DNA of 8,969 bases from Sulfuricella sp. (GTDB taxonomy: Bacteria > Pseudomonadota > Gammaproteobacteria > Burkholderiales > Sulfuricellaceae). How positions within the stretch are numbered: the first letter of the stretch is position 1; the number at the start of each line of letters is the position of its first letter. The translations under genes were made by a program, and so were the position numbers. Below are positions 1-6,056 of the stretch, piece after piece. The notes beneath the pieces were generated by a model that made no database searches, was not told the origin of the DNA, and saw nothing but the letters and a program-made list of their open reading frames with translations. The DNA lies in contig JAUYSN010000024.1 in assembly GCA_030696235.1 (NCBI GenBank), positions 1 to 8,969 on the forward strand. The letters run 5' to 3'.

Positions 1-284
1 TCGAGTTTGACCAGCAGGCGGATGTGCTGGCTGCCATGCGGCTTCATCAGGCCGACGCAGGTGTGGATCGGGTTTTCCACCTGGATGCCGCTGGCTATGG
101 TGATCTGAATGGCGATGACCCCGGCGCTTTCCTGGCTGCGAATCTCAACGCCGGGTACGGTCTGCTGGCTGAGCATCTGTTGACCATCCACCACCAGGTG
201 GGCGGTCTGCGGCTGGGTGAGGATTGCCGCATCCGGATAATGGCTGAACAGCGCGCTCAGCAGGTCGTTCTTGCCGTCAGGCAT
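1..284 (-). CDS. SufB/SufD-like Fe-S assembly scaffold, N-terminal part (runs off window)
   Basis: Only the first 94 codons are inside the window; the gene continues beyond base 1. I translated it from the complement: it opens MPDGKNDLLSALFSHYPDA and contains a beta-rich stretch (VDGQQMLSQQTVPGVEIRSQ, then GLMKPHGSQHIRLLV around residues 77-91) of the kind seen at the start of short SufB/SufD-like proteins. SufB/D proteins form the scaffold on which Fe-S clusters are built, with SufC as ATPase. The start ATG is chosen because it overlaps the stop of the preceding SufC-type gene by 8 bases (ATGCCTGA) and has a GGGGAG ribosome site 7 bases upstream. That is classic translational coupling with an obligate partner. 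Family assignment rests mainly on this coupling and on the N-terminal pattern; the conserved C-terminal beta-helix residues are not visible, so SufB versus SufD cannot be decided. Confidence 0.72.
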   Translation of the reverse strand, partial: MPDGKNDLLSALFSHYPDAAILTQPQTAHLVVDGQQMLSQQTVPGVEIRSQESAGVIAIQITIASGIQVENPIHTCVGLMKPHGSQHIRLLVKL

Positions 285-990
285 GGCATGTCTCCCCGTC
301 GCATACGCCGAAATCGCGATGGCGGAAGTGTTCGGCGACCCGCTCCGGTTCGCCCGTCATGACCAGTCTGCCACCGCAGAGCAGTGAGGCACGGTTGGCG
401 ATGCGCGCGATCTCCTGTCGATGGGTAATCAGCAGCACGGCGGCGCCCTCCCTTTGCAGTTCCTTGATCACATCGACGACCTCCTGCAGGGACAGCATGT
501 CGATCCCCGAGTCCGGTTCGTCGAGGATTGCCAGCTTCGGTTTCAGCGCTAGCAATGAGGCCAGCTCGATGCGCTTGCGCTCCCCTCCGCTCAGTGTTTT
601 GTCCAGCGCCCGTCCCAGGTAGAGACCCGGTTCCAGGCCGACGCGCCGCAGGCAGTCCGCCGGGGCGTTGGCTGCCCGCCCCAGGCTCAGATAGTCGCCC
701 ACGCTCAGCCCTTCAAAGCGGGCCGGCTCCTGCCAGGCCATGGTAATCCCGAGTTGGGCGCGTTCGTGGATGGCCAGGGTATTGATCAACTGCCCCTGAA
801 AACGGATTTCGCCCGCAGTGGGTATATAGCCGCCGCAGCCCATGATGAGATTGGCGAGAGTGGTCTTGCCGGCGCCGTTGGCGCCGAGCAGGGCATGAAT
901 CTCCTGCTCGTGCACCGTCAGGTCAAGACCGGACAGGGGTTTCTTGTCCCGCACCGAGTACGTCAAGCCTTTAACCTCAAGCAAAACCAT
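277..990 (-). CDS. sufC: SufC-type ABC ATPase of a minimal SufBC (SMS-like) Fe-S cluster assembly system
   Basis: This 237-residue soluble ABC ATPase has no membrane segments. Walker A is GANGAGKT (36-43), the Q-loop Gln is 87, the signature is LSGGE (133-137), Walker B with catalytic Glu is LAILDEPDSGID (153-164, E158), and the switch His is H190 in ITH. The block GITMAWQEPARFEGLSV (81-97) and the Walker B ending in DSGID are SufC-like rather than importer-like. SufC hydrolyses ATP to drive conformational change of the SufB/D scaffold in the cytosol. The downstream partner overlaps it by 8 bases. No sufS, sufE, iscR or sufA flanks it on the visible side, which fits the two-gene 'SMS' systems known from archaea and some bacteria. 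The C terminus carries C230 and C235 (CDGETC), an oddity for an ATPase subunit. The ATG is preceded by GGAG at 8-base spacing. Confidence 0.85.
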   Translation of the reverse strand: MVLLEVKGLTYSVRDKKPLSGLDLTVHEQEIHALLGANGAGKTTLANLIMGCGGYIPTAGEIRFQGQLINTLAIHERAQLGITMAWQEPARFEGLSVGDYLSLGRAANAPADCLRRVGLEPGLYLGRALDKTLSGGERKRIELASLLALKPKLAILDEPDSGIDMLSLQEVVDVIKELQREGAAVLLITHRQEIARIANRASLLCGGRLVMTGEPERVAEHFRHRDFGVCDGETCHA

Positions 991-1152
991 GCGCTATACT
1001 CCAATCAAGCCATTTCACAAGGCCAAGCCATGTCATAAAGTAGCCAAGCTGCTCGCCGAAGATACCCGAACACCTACAGCCTCTTTTATTTATAGACTTT
1101 CTTCCAGGCCCGGAGCAATTCCGGTGCGGAACATCCCCGTATAGGGCAGACA

Positions 1153-2172
1153 ATGAGACCCCTGTTCCATCCGAAACTTGTCAACGACCCTTTCGGGGAT
1201 CCCGCGCTTTATGTGGATTGCCTGTTCGAGAAACGGGCCCTGATGTTCGACCTGGGGGATATCAGGAAGCTTGCCCCGCGGAAGATCCTGCGCCTGAGCC
1301 ACATTTTCGTTTCCCATACTCATATGGATCATTTCATGGGGTTCGACTGGCTGCTCAGGATTTCCCTGGGCCGCGAAAAGCTGATGCATCTTTTTGGCCC
1401 AGCCCGCTTCCTGGAGCAGGTTGAACACAAGCTGGCGGCTTATACCTGGAACCTGGTGGAGAATTATTCCAGCGATTTCACCCTGGTCGTGACCGAGGTT
1501 CAGCGGGAGGGGATGGCGAGAAGGGCCAGATTCCACTGCAGGACCGGTTTCCGAAGAGAAGCCGAACAAGAACTGGCACTGGCCGACGGGGTCCTTGTGG
1601 ATGAAGAGATGTTTCGCGTCCGCTGCGCCATCCTCGACCACAAAACCCCCTGCCTGGGCTTCGCATTAGAGGAAAAGGCGCATATTAACGTGTGGAAAAA
1701 CCGCCTGGCGGAAATGCGCCTTCCCATGGGGCCATGGTTGCGGGAATTGAAACAGGCTGTGCTCCGGGGCGAAGCGGACGATACGATGTTCCGTGTCTGG
1801 TGGAAGGAAGAGCGGCAGGTCCGGGAGGCGCATTTTCCCCTCGGCCAGCTCAAGGCCGAAGTGCTGCGCATCGTTCCGGGGCAGAAGATCAGCTACGTCA
1901 CCGACCTGGTCTATCATCCGGAGAATGCCGGAAAGGTCATCAATCTGGTTCGCGGTTCGGATCTGCTTTTCATCGAAGCCGGCTTTTTGCAGCAGGACGC
2001 CGAGCGTGCGGCACAAAAGTACCACCTGACTGCCCGGCAAGCGGCCTCAATGGCGAGGGAGGCAGGAGCGAAGAACGTTATTCCGCTTCATTTCTCCCCC
2101 AGCTACTCCGACCGGGAGGCGTTGTTACGCCAGGAACTGGAAGCCTCGCTTGGCTTGCCGCCAAACGCTTGA
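1153..2172 (+). CDS. RNase Z-like metallo-beta-lactamase-fold hydrolase
   Basis: The 339-residue protein is a metal-dependent hydrolase of the MBL fold, nearest in pattern to ribonuclease Z (ElaC), which trims tRNA 3' ends. The zinc motif is HTHMDH (55-60). Other RNase Z landmarks follow in order: LDHKTPCLGF (161-170, H163), a metal-bridging Asp in YVTDLVY (D251), a terminal HLTARQAASMAREAG helix (H291 onward) and the last metal His in PLHFSPSY (H313). All metal ligands therefore appear intact. It differs from canonical RNase Z at the N terminus, where the usual LGT..P start is replaced by NDPFGDPALYVDC, and no exosite arm is obvious. A true tRNase role is thus uncertain; another RNA or small-molecule phosphodiester is possible. 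The ATG follows an AGGG site 6 bases upstream. It diverges from the SufC-type gene and stands alone as a transcription unit. Confidence 0.82.
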   Translation: MRPLFHPKLVNDPFGDPALYVDCLFEKRALMFDLGDIRKLAPRKILRLSHIFVSHTHMDHFMGFDWLLRISLGREKLMHLFGPARFLEQVEHKLAAYTWNLVENYSSDFTLVVTEVQREGMARRARFHCRTGFRREAEQELALADGVLVDEEMFRVRCAILDHKTPCLGFALEEKAHINVWKNRLAEMRLPMGPWLRELKQAVLRGEADDTMFRVWWKEERQVREAHFPLGQLKAEVLRIVPGQKISYVTDLVYHPENAGKVINLVRGSDLLFIEAGFLQQDAERAAQKYHLTARQAASMAREAGAKNVIPLHFSPSYSDREALLRQELEASLGLPPNA

Positions 2173-2178
2173 CACGTC

Positions 2179-2661
2179 CTAGAATGCCGGCACGTCAGCC
2201 GGGACGGCGCTCCTGCTGAATGATGCCCAGTTCATGCGAGCCAGCGAGTCCGTGCTCTGGCGCAGGATTCTTTGGGCTGCCCGCACCTTGTCAAGCAAAC
2301 CAGTCAGTTCGGCATCGAACCTTTCATTGGCAACCAGTCGGTACCACTCGTCACCGTCCGGATCCTCCTCATCAAGATTGCGCCAGAACAGGTTGCTGAA
2401 GCTCCCGTATGAAACCGGTTTCCCCGCAAGAAGGTCGGCCCTGATTTTGCCGGCCCATAGTCGGCGTCTCTCAATCAGCCCCTCCGCGCCATCGTGAACC
2501 GTCACGGACAGGTAGGCATGGAGATCTCCCGGCCGCCTGATCTGCTCAAGCTCAAAAACCCGGTTTCCCGCGGTAGCATCCGCAATCAGGGCTCGCAGAG
2601 CGGCGCTGGAGATTTCCAGGGCAACACCGGTCTGAAATTGGTGAATCTTGTCGAGGTACAT
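2179..2661 (-). CDS. Uncharacterised 160-residue protein
   Basis: I do not recognise this family. The protein is soluble in appearance, with no signal peptide or membrane segment, and mostly helical. It contains an N-terminal block (MYLDKIHQFQTGVALEIS), a central basic part (GLIERRRLWAGKIRADL, 61-77), an aromatic and acidic stretch (SFSNLFWRNLDEEDPDGDEWYRLV, within 87-110) and a C-terminal helix with LLDKVRAAQRILRQS (122-136). There is no cysteine, so a zinc or redox function is unlikely. The ATG is preceded by AAGGA at 6-base spacing, a convincing ribosome site. The reading frame fills the gap between the MBL gene and rtcA. It converges on the MBL gene with only 6 bases between stops, and its start faces rtcA across a 129-base divergent region, so the two could share control. 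Good coding character, unknown role. Confidence 0.7.
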   Translation of the reverse strand: MYLDKIHQFQTGVALEISSAALRALIADATAGNRVFELEQIRRPGDLHAYLSVTVHDGAEGLIERRRLWAGKIRADLLAGKPVSYGSFSNLFWRNLDEEDPDGDEWYRLVANERFDAELTGLLDKVRAAQRILRQSTDSLARMNWASFSRSAVPADVPAF

Positions 2662-2685
2662 TTGTTCCTTCTCTTAAGGCAGATT

Positions 2686-2714
2686 TTGATAGGAAAATCC
2701 TGCTAAGGTTCAAT
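2686..2714 (+). promoter_or_regulatory. Candidate sigma-70-type promoter for rtcA
   Basis: TTGATA at 2686-2691 (5 of 6 matches to TTGACA) is followed after 17 bases by TTCAAT at 2709-2714 (4 of 6 matches to TATAAT). Spacing is ideal but the -10 is weak. It would give an rtcA leader of roughly 70 bases. I checked the same region for a sigma-54 GG-N10-GC element, as used by the enterobacterial RtcR-controlled rtc operon, and found none. The assignment is from pattern only. Confidence 0.28.
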
Positions 2715-2753
2715 GTGTCATTCCGTTTTATTCCAGATCGCGCCGTGACGGCT

Positions 2754-2772
2754 GCTACACTGGTAGTGTTGC
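2754..2772 (+). promoter_or_regulatory. Short hairpin or operator-like inverted repeat in front of rtcA
   Basis: ACACT (2757-2761) and AGTGT (2765-2769) form a perfect 5-base inverted repeat around GGT. One T/T mismatch outward, the flanking GC pairs (2754-2755 and 2771-2772) extend it. It ends 18 bases before the rtcA start and 9 bases before the Shine-Dalgarno, so it would lie in the leader RNA if transcription starts upstream. It could be a protein binding site or a small leader stem. There is no T-tract, so it is not a terminator. Confidence 0.3.
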
Positions 2773-2790
2773 ATTTGCCGTGAGGTGGGC

Positions 2791-3828
2791 ATGCGCGAAA
2801 TTGACGGTTCCTACGGAGAAGGGGGTGGACAGCTGCTGCGCACGGCGGTGGCGCTTTCTGCCATTACCGGGGAAGCTGTCCATGTGCGGAACATCCGTGC
2901 CAATAGAACCAATCCCGGACTTGCCCCCCAGCACCTGACCGCGGTCATGGCCGTGGCCGGGCTGTGCGGCGCCGAGACGGAAGGGGTGGAAGTCAAATCG
3001 CGGGAAATCCTGTTCCGGCCCGGCCGGGTGCGTGGCGGCCGGTTCGATTTTAGCGTTGGCACTGCCGGCAGCATCACTCTGGTGTTGCAGGCGGCGCTGC
3101 CCGTTGCGGTTGCCTGCGGAGAAGGCTTGTGGATGCGCATCACCGGCGGCACCGATATCCGGGCCGCCCCGCCCCTGGATTACTTTCGCCATGTGCTGCT
3201 GCCCCTACTCTCCCGCATGGGCGTCAGGGTCCGCATCGAGGTGTTGCAGCGGGGGTATTACCCGCGGGGCGGAGGGGAGGTTGCCGTGGAGGTGCTGCCC
3301 TCCTTGCCGCTTCAGCCGTTGATTCTGGATGCGCCCGGCGCCCTAAGGGAAATCCGCGGTTTCGCCCACATTGCCAACCTGCCGGAGCATATCGTTCAAC
3401 GCATGGCAAATTCGGCGCTGGCGGAGCTCTCGGCCTTTCCTGCGCCATCCATCGATCAGGCAGTATTGGGTGCAGATGAAGCTATCGGGGCGGGAGGGGC
3501 GATTGTTTTGGTCGCGCACATGGCGCACACCATTCTGGGCGCTTCCGCCATCGCGCAACGAGGAGTGCCCGCAGAGACACTTGGCTCGGAAGCGGGCAGG
3601 CTGTTGTGCGAGGAAGTTTCTGCCGGGGCAAGCCTCGATATCCATGCTGCCGATCAGGTGCTGATTTATCTCGCCCTTGCTGGTGGCAACTCACGCTTTC
3701 TGGCAAGAAGGCTCTCATCCCACGCTCTTACCACCATCTGGCTGCTGGAGCAGTTTCTGCCTGTGCGCTTCAACATCATTGAGGCCGATTCCCTGGTGAG
3801 GGTCGAGGTGACATCCAATCCGGCTTGA
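2791..3828 (+). CDS. rtcA: RNA 3'-terminal phosphate cyclase RtcA
   Basis: RtcA uses ATP to convert an RNA 3'-phosphate into a 2',3'-cyclic phosphate through a histidine-AMP intermediate, and acts in RNA end healing in the cytosol. The 345-residue product matches the usual bacterial length of about 340. It starts with the conserved IDGSYGEGGGQLLRTA (4-19) and has the substrate loop IRANRTNPGLAPQHL (35-49) and SVGTAGSITLVLQ (88-100). The family signature RGYYPRGGGEV occupies 154-164, and the adenylated histidine is H311 in SSHALTT. All key residues appear present. I chose ATG 2791 over the in-frame GTG at 2785 because the GAGG ribosome site (2782-2785) overlaps that GTG and sits 5 bases before the ATG. 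No rtcB ligase or rtcR regulator is in the window, unlike the enterobacterial operon. Its end lies 4 bases from the convergent rpoS stop. Confidence 0.95.
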   Translation: MREIDGSYGEGGGQLLRTAVALSAITGEAVHVRNIRANRTNPGLAPQHLTAVMAVAGLCGAETEGVEVKSREILFRPGRVRGGRFDFSVGTAGSITLVLQAALPVAVACGEGLWMRITGGTDIRAAPPLDYFRHVLLPLLSRMGVRVRIEVLQRGYYPRGGGEVAVEVLPSLPLQPLILDAPGALREIRGFAHIANLPEHIVQRMANSALAELSAFPAPSIDQAVLGADEAIGAGGAIVLVAHMAHTILGASAIAQRGVPAETLGSEAGRLLCEEVSAGASLDIHAADQVLIYLALAGGNSRFLARRLSSHALTTIWLLEQFLPVRFNIIEADSLVRVEVTSNPA

Positions 3829-3832
3829 AAAT

Positions 3833-4825
3833 TCAGAAGAATATGTCCCTCGAAAGCCCTTTGCTTTTGAGAGTGCGATGCAGGGATTCCAGTGCCTCCA
3901 CCTGAATCTGGCGCACCCGTTCCCGGGTAATATCGAGCATATCGGCCACCTTTTCCAGGGTGTGGACTTCATGGCCGTTCAAGCCAAAACGCCGCTCAAT
4001 CACGCAACGCTGCTTGTCGCCTAATCCATCCAGCCACAGCCGCACGAACGCTTCAATTTCTGCGCACTGCAGTTTTTCTTCAGGCAGAGGCATATCCTCA
4101 TCGGGAATCGCATCACCCAGTGTGAGCTCCGGATCGATACCCAACGGCGTATCCAGGGAGGCCATGCGCTGATTCAGGTTCAGCGCACGGCGCACACAGT
4201 CCACCGGCTTGCCCAAGAGATGCGCCACATCATCGGCGCTGGGTTCGGCACCCTTATGGGCTTCAAGGTGCCGGAACGCCTGCAAACAGGAGTTCATTTC
4301 CCTGATCACATGCACCGGAATTCGAATGGTGCGTGACTGGTTCATGATGGCGCGTTCGATATTCTGCCGTATCCACCAGGTCGCGTAGGTGGAGAACCGG
4401 AATCCGCGCTCCGGTTCGAATTTTTCCAAGGCATGGATGAGCCCCAGGTTGCCTTCCGAGATCAGATCGAGCAGCGTCACGCCGCGATTGATGTAATGCT
4501 TGGCGATGCTGACTACCAGTCGGAGGTTGCATTCGATCATGCGCTGGCGGGCATTGAAGTCGCCCTCCCTGACGCGGGTGGCAAGCTCCCGCTCCTCTTT
4601 CGCTGTCAGCAGGGCGTTTTTGCCAATCTCATTGAGATAGGTGAGCGTGACATCAACCTGAAACTCGTCGATGTGCGCTGCCAGTTCGGGCAACGACTCA
4701 GCCAGTTCCTCGGCCTGCTCAGAAAATTCTTCATCCAGAAAACGCTCTTCTTCATGTTGGCCCATCTTTATAAGTACGCTCCAAAGTGTATTTGTTATAT
4801 TAAGGTAACGTGCTTTATGAGGCAT
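3833..4825 (-). CDS. rpoS: RNA polymerase sigma factor RpoS (sigma-38 type)
   Basis: This group 2 sigma-70 family factor has 330 residues and is the likely general stress and stationary-phase sigma. After an acidic N-terminal segment (about 23-57) comes region 1.2 (TYLNEIGKNALLTAKEERELA, 62-82). Region 2 follows, with ECNLRLVVSIAKHY (98-111), LLDLISEGNLGLIHALEKFEPERGFRFSTYATWWIRQ (within 118-154) and the promoter-melting segment. Region 3 lies near 170-245, including SLDTPLG (223-229). Region 4 has the helix-turn-helix TLEKVADMLDITRERVRQIQ (289-308). The LLDLISEGNLGLI spelling and size favour RpoS over RpoD or RpoH. ATG 4825 has an AGGA site at 6-7 bases; internal ATG 4765 lacks a well-placed one. 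The usual nlpD gene is not upstream; an HPF gene is. A TAAAAT hexamer (4871-4876, complement) could be a -10, but no good -35 is visible. Confidence 0.92.
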   Translation of the reverse strand: MPHKARYLNITNTLWSVLIKMGQHEEERFLDEEFSEQAEELAESLPELAAHIDEFQVDVTLTYLNEIGKNALLTAKEERELATRVREGDFNARQRMIECNLRLVVSIAKHYINRGVTLLDLISEGNLGLIHALEKFEPERGFRFSTYATWWIRQNIERAIMNQSRTIRIPVHVIREMNSCLQAFRHLEAHKGAEPSADDVAHLLGKPVDCVRRALNLNQRMASLDTPLGIDPELTLGDAIPDEDMPLPEEKLQCAEIEAFVRLWLDGLGDKQRCVIERRFGLNGHEVHTLEKVADMLDITRERVRQIQVEALESLHRTLKSKGLSRDIFF

Positions 4826-4945
4826 TTATGTTCCTCAAGCTCCACATTCATTTGTCTGGGAATTGAAAAAATTTTACCATAAGTGCGCGCTTAAAAGTTG
4901 ATCTGGGTCAGTATTGCTAATTTGGCGAAATAGCTGGAAGCATCC

Positions 4946-5491
4946 CTATCCGGGATAATGGTGCTTACCGACGCTGACCCGCTTCGCCTGCAATCCCTCC
5001 CCTGCGGCTTCCTCGATGAACTGCACTTCGCTGCCGACTTCCAGCTTGTCAAAATCGGGATGTACCACGTTGTCGCGATTGAAATAAAATTCCCGACCGT
5101 CCGGTGTCTCGATGAAGCCAAAACCATCTTGGAATATTCTGGCCACATGTCCATGCAGTTCGCCTTCATGGATCTTGGTATCGCCTCGCTGGCGCCGCCC
5201 ATAATCTTCCAACTGACGCTTTGCTGCATCGAATGCATCCCGCAGTGCCACATAGAGGTCTTCATGCATGTCACGATTGACCGCCAGTTCGCTGCCGGGC
5301 ACGGTGATATCCAGTCGTACGTTGAAGAGATTGCCCTGGTGCTTGTGTTTTCCTGCAATTTCCACCGTGGCCTTGCAGCCGATGATGTGGGAATAGAACG
5401 ATTCCAGCTTTTCCATCTTCTCCCTGATGTGTGTTTCCACCGCATCGGAGGGGGGCATGTTACGAAAAACAATTTGGGGTTGGCGTTGCAT
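4946..5491 (-). CDS. hpf: Ribosome hibernation factor (HPF/RaiA) fused to a C-terminal cold-shock domain
   Basis: The 181-residue protein has two domains. Residues 1-105 are the HPF/RaiA (sigma-54 modulation, S30AE) domain, which binds the 30S decoding region and silences ribosomes: IVFRNMPPSDAVETHIREKM at 7-26, VRLDITVPGSELAVNRDMHEDLYVALRDAFDAAKRQL within 58-94. Residues 109-176 form a cold-shock (OB) domain: GHVARIFQDGFGFIETPDG carries the RNP1-like DGFGFI (122-127), and EFYFNRDNV (134-142) is RNP2-like. The fused domain replaces the dimerisation tail of long HPF, so RNA binding probably substitutes for 100S dimer formation. The start is fixed by AGGAGG, 7 bases before ATG 5491; frames that run further upstream overlap the CBS gene and show non-protein-like composition. 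It lies 16 bases after the CBS gene stop, so the two are probably co-transcribed, and 120 bases before rpoS. Confidence 0.92.
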   Translation of the reverse strand: MQRQPQIVFRNMPPSDAVETHIREKMEKLESFYSHIIGCKATVEIAGKHKHQGNLFNVRLDITVPGSELAVNRDMHEDLYVALRDAFDAAKRQLEDYGRRQRGDTKIHEGELHGHVARIFQDGFGFIETPDGREFYFNRDNVVHPDFDKLEVGSEVQFIEEAAGEGLQAKRVSVGKHHYPG

Positions 5492-5507
5492 GTTAATACC
5501 TCCTGGA

Positions 5508-5957
5508 TTAAATCCTGGTTTGAGCTTCACGTTCCTGTTCGCGCGGAGCGACCTTGGCCAGTTCTGCCATCTCCTCAGCCAGCAGGTCCAGCATGTCGTC
5601 TGCCGACACAATGCCTTCAAGCCCTCCCTCCTGGTTGACAACCGGGATACGGCGGATTCCCTTGGCGCGCATGAGCCGAATCGTCTCGAACACACCTTCA
5701 TTGTCCTGCACGCTGACCAGTTGCGGGCCCATAATGTCACCCACGCTGAACTCATTGAAGTCCAGGGATTTGGCAATGATCTCGATAACCATATCGCGAT
5801 CGGTGACCATGCCGACCGGCACTCGCTTGCCATCGGTCTCGTCCACGACAACCAGATCGCCTACATGATGCTGGCGCATGAGTTGCGCCGCTTCCGGGAT
5901 GCCCGTTTTTCTTGTCGCGAACACGACTTCACGGTTGCAAAATTCACCGATAGGCAT
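5508..5957 (-). CDS. Two-CBS-domain protein
   Basis: The 149-residue protein is made almost wholly of a tandem CBS (Bateman) module, a cytosolic nucleotide sensor for AMP, ATP or related adenosyl ligands. CBS1 spans about 8-65 (EAAQLMRQHHVGDLVVVDE then VGMVTDRDMV). CBS2 spans about 75-133 (IMGPQLVSVQDNEGVFETIRLMRAKGIRRIPVV within 75-107, then LEGIVSADDMLDLL). The TDRD (52-55) and SADD (118-121) positions are where the ribose-binding Thr/Ser-x-x-Asp pairs usually sit, so both sites may bind nucleotide. A short charged tail follows (APREQEREAQTRI). There is no catalytic domain, so it probably signals through a partner. Its neighbour on the same transcript is the HPF-cold-shock protein, with a 16-base gap. 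The ATG follows GAGAGG by about 8 bases. A TATATT hexamer (6024-6029, complement) might be its -10; no convincing -35. Confidence 0.9.
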   Translation of the reverse strand: MPIGEFCNREVVFATRKTGIPEAAQLMRQHHVGDLVVVDETDGKRVPVGMVTDRDMVIEIIAKSLDFNEFSVGDIMGPQLVSVQDNEGVFETIRLMRAKGIRRIPVVNQEGGLEGIVSADDMLDLLAEEMAELAKVAPREQEREAQTRI

Positions 5958-6056
5958 GGTATTTCCTCTCGATTAGTTAATGTCGGACTGCGATGCGACA
6001 AAGCAAACATGGGAATCAATTTCAATATAGAACATTTGAAGTTAGGAAATGGATAT

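Noticed and set aside
991..1020. TTGTGA and TATAGC (complement) as a -35/-10 pair for the SufC-type gene
   Set aside because: The -10 would lie 2-3 bases before the start codon, next to the ribosome site, leaving no leader that includes the Shine-Dalgarno.
989..1144. A 51-codon plus-strand ORF filling the gap between the SufC-type gene and the MBL gene (starts MRYTPIKPFHKAKP)
   Set aside because: It has no ribosome site, its start lies inside the opposite-strand SufC start, and it resembles no protein I know. It is better read as a chance open frame in a promoter region.
2740..2780. Sigma-54 promoter for rtcA
   Set aside because: No GG and GC pair has the required 10-base spacing; the closest pairs are 7 or 13 apart.
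4940..4966. ATCCC/GGGAT inverted repeat at the end of the HPF gene as a terminator
   Set aside because: The stem is only 5 bases, overlaps the stop codon and has no following T-tract on the transcribed strand.
4958..5638. Long plus-strand open frame of 226 residues opposite the HPF gene
   Set aside because: It is antisense to a clearly recognised HPF-cold-shock gene and has no ribosome site or family pattern; it is a shadow of codon bias.
5492..5851. N-terminal extension of the HPF reading frame up to base 5851
   Set aside because: The extension overlaps the CBS gene in another frame and is Trp/Arg/Ser-rich nonsense. The internal ATG at 5491 has an ideal AGGAGG site and begins the HPF domain.
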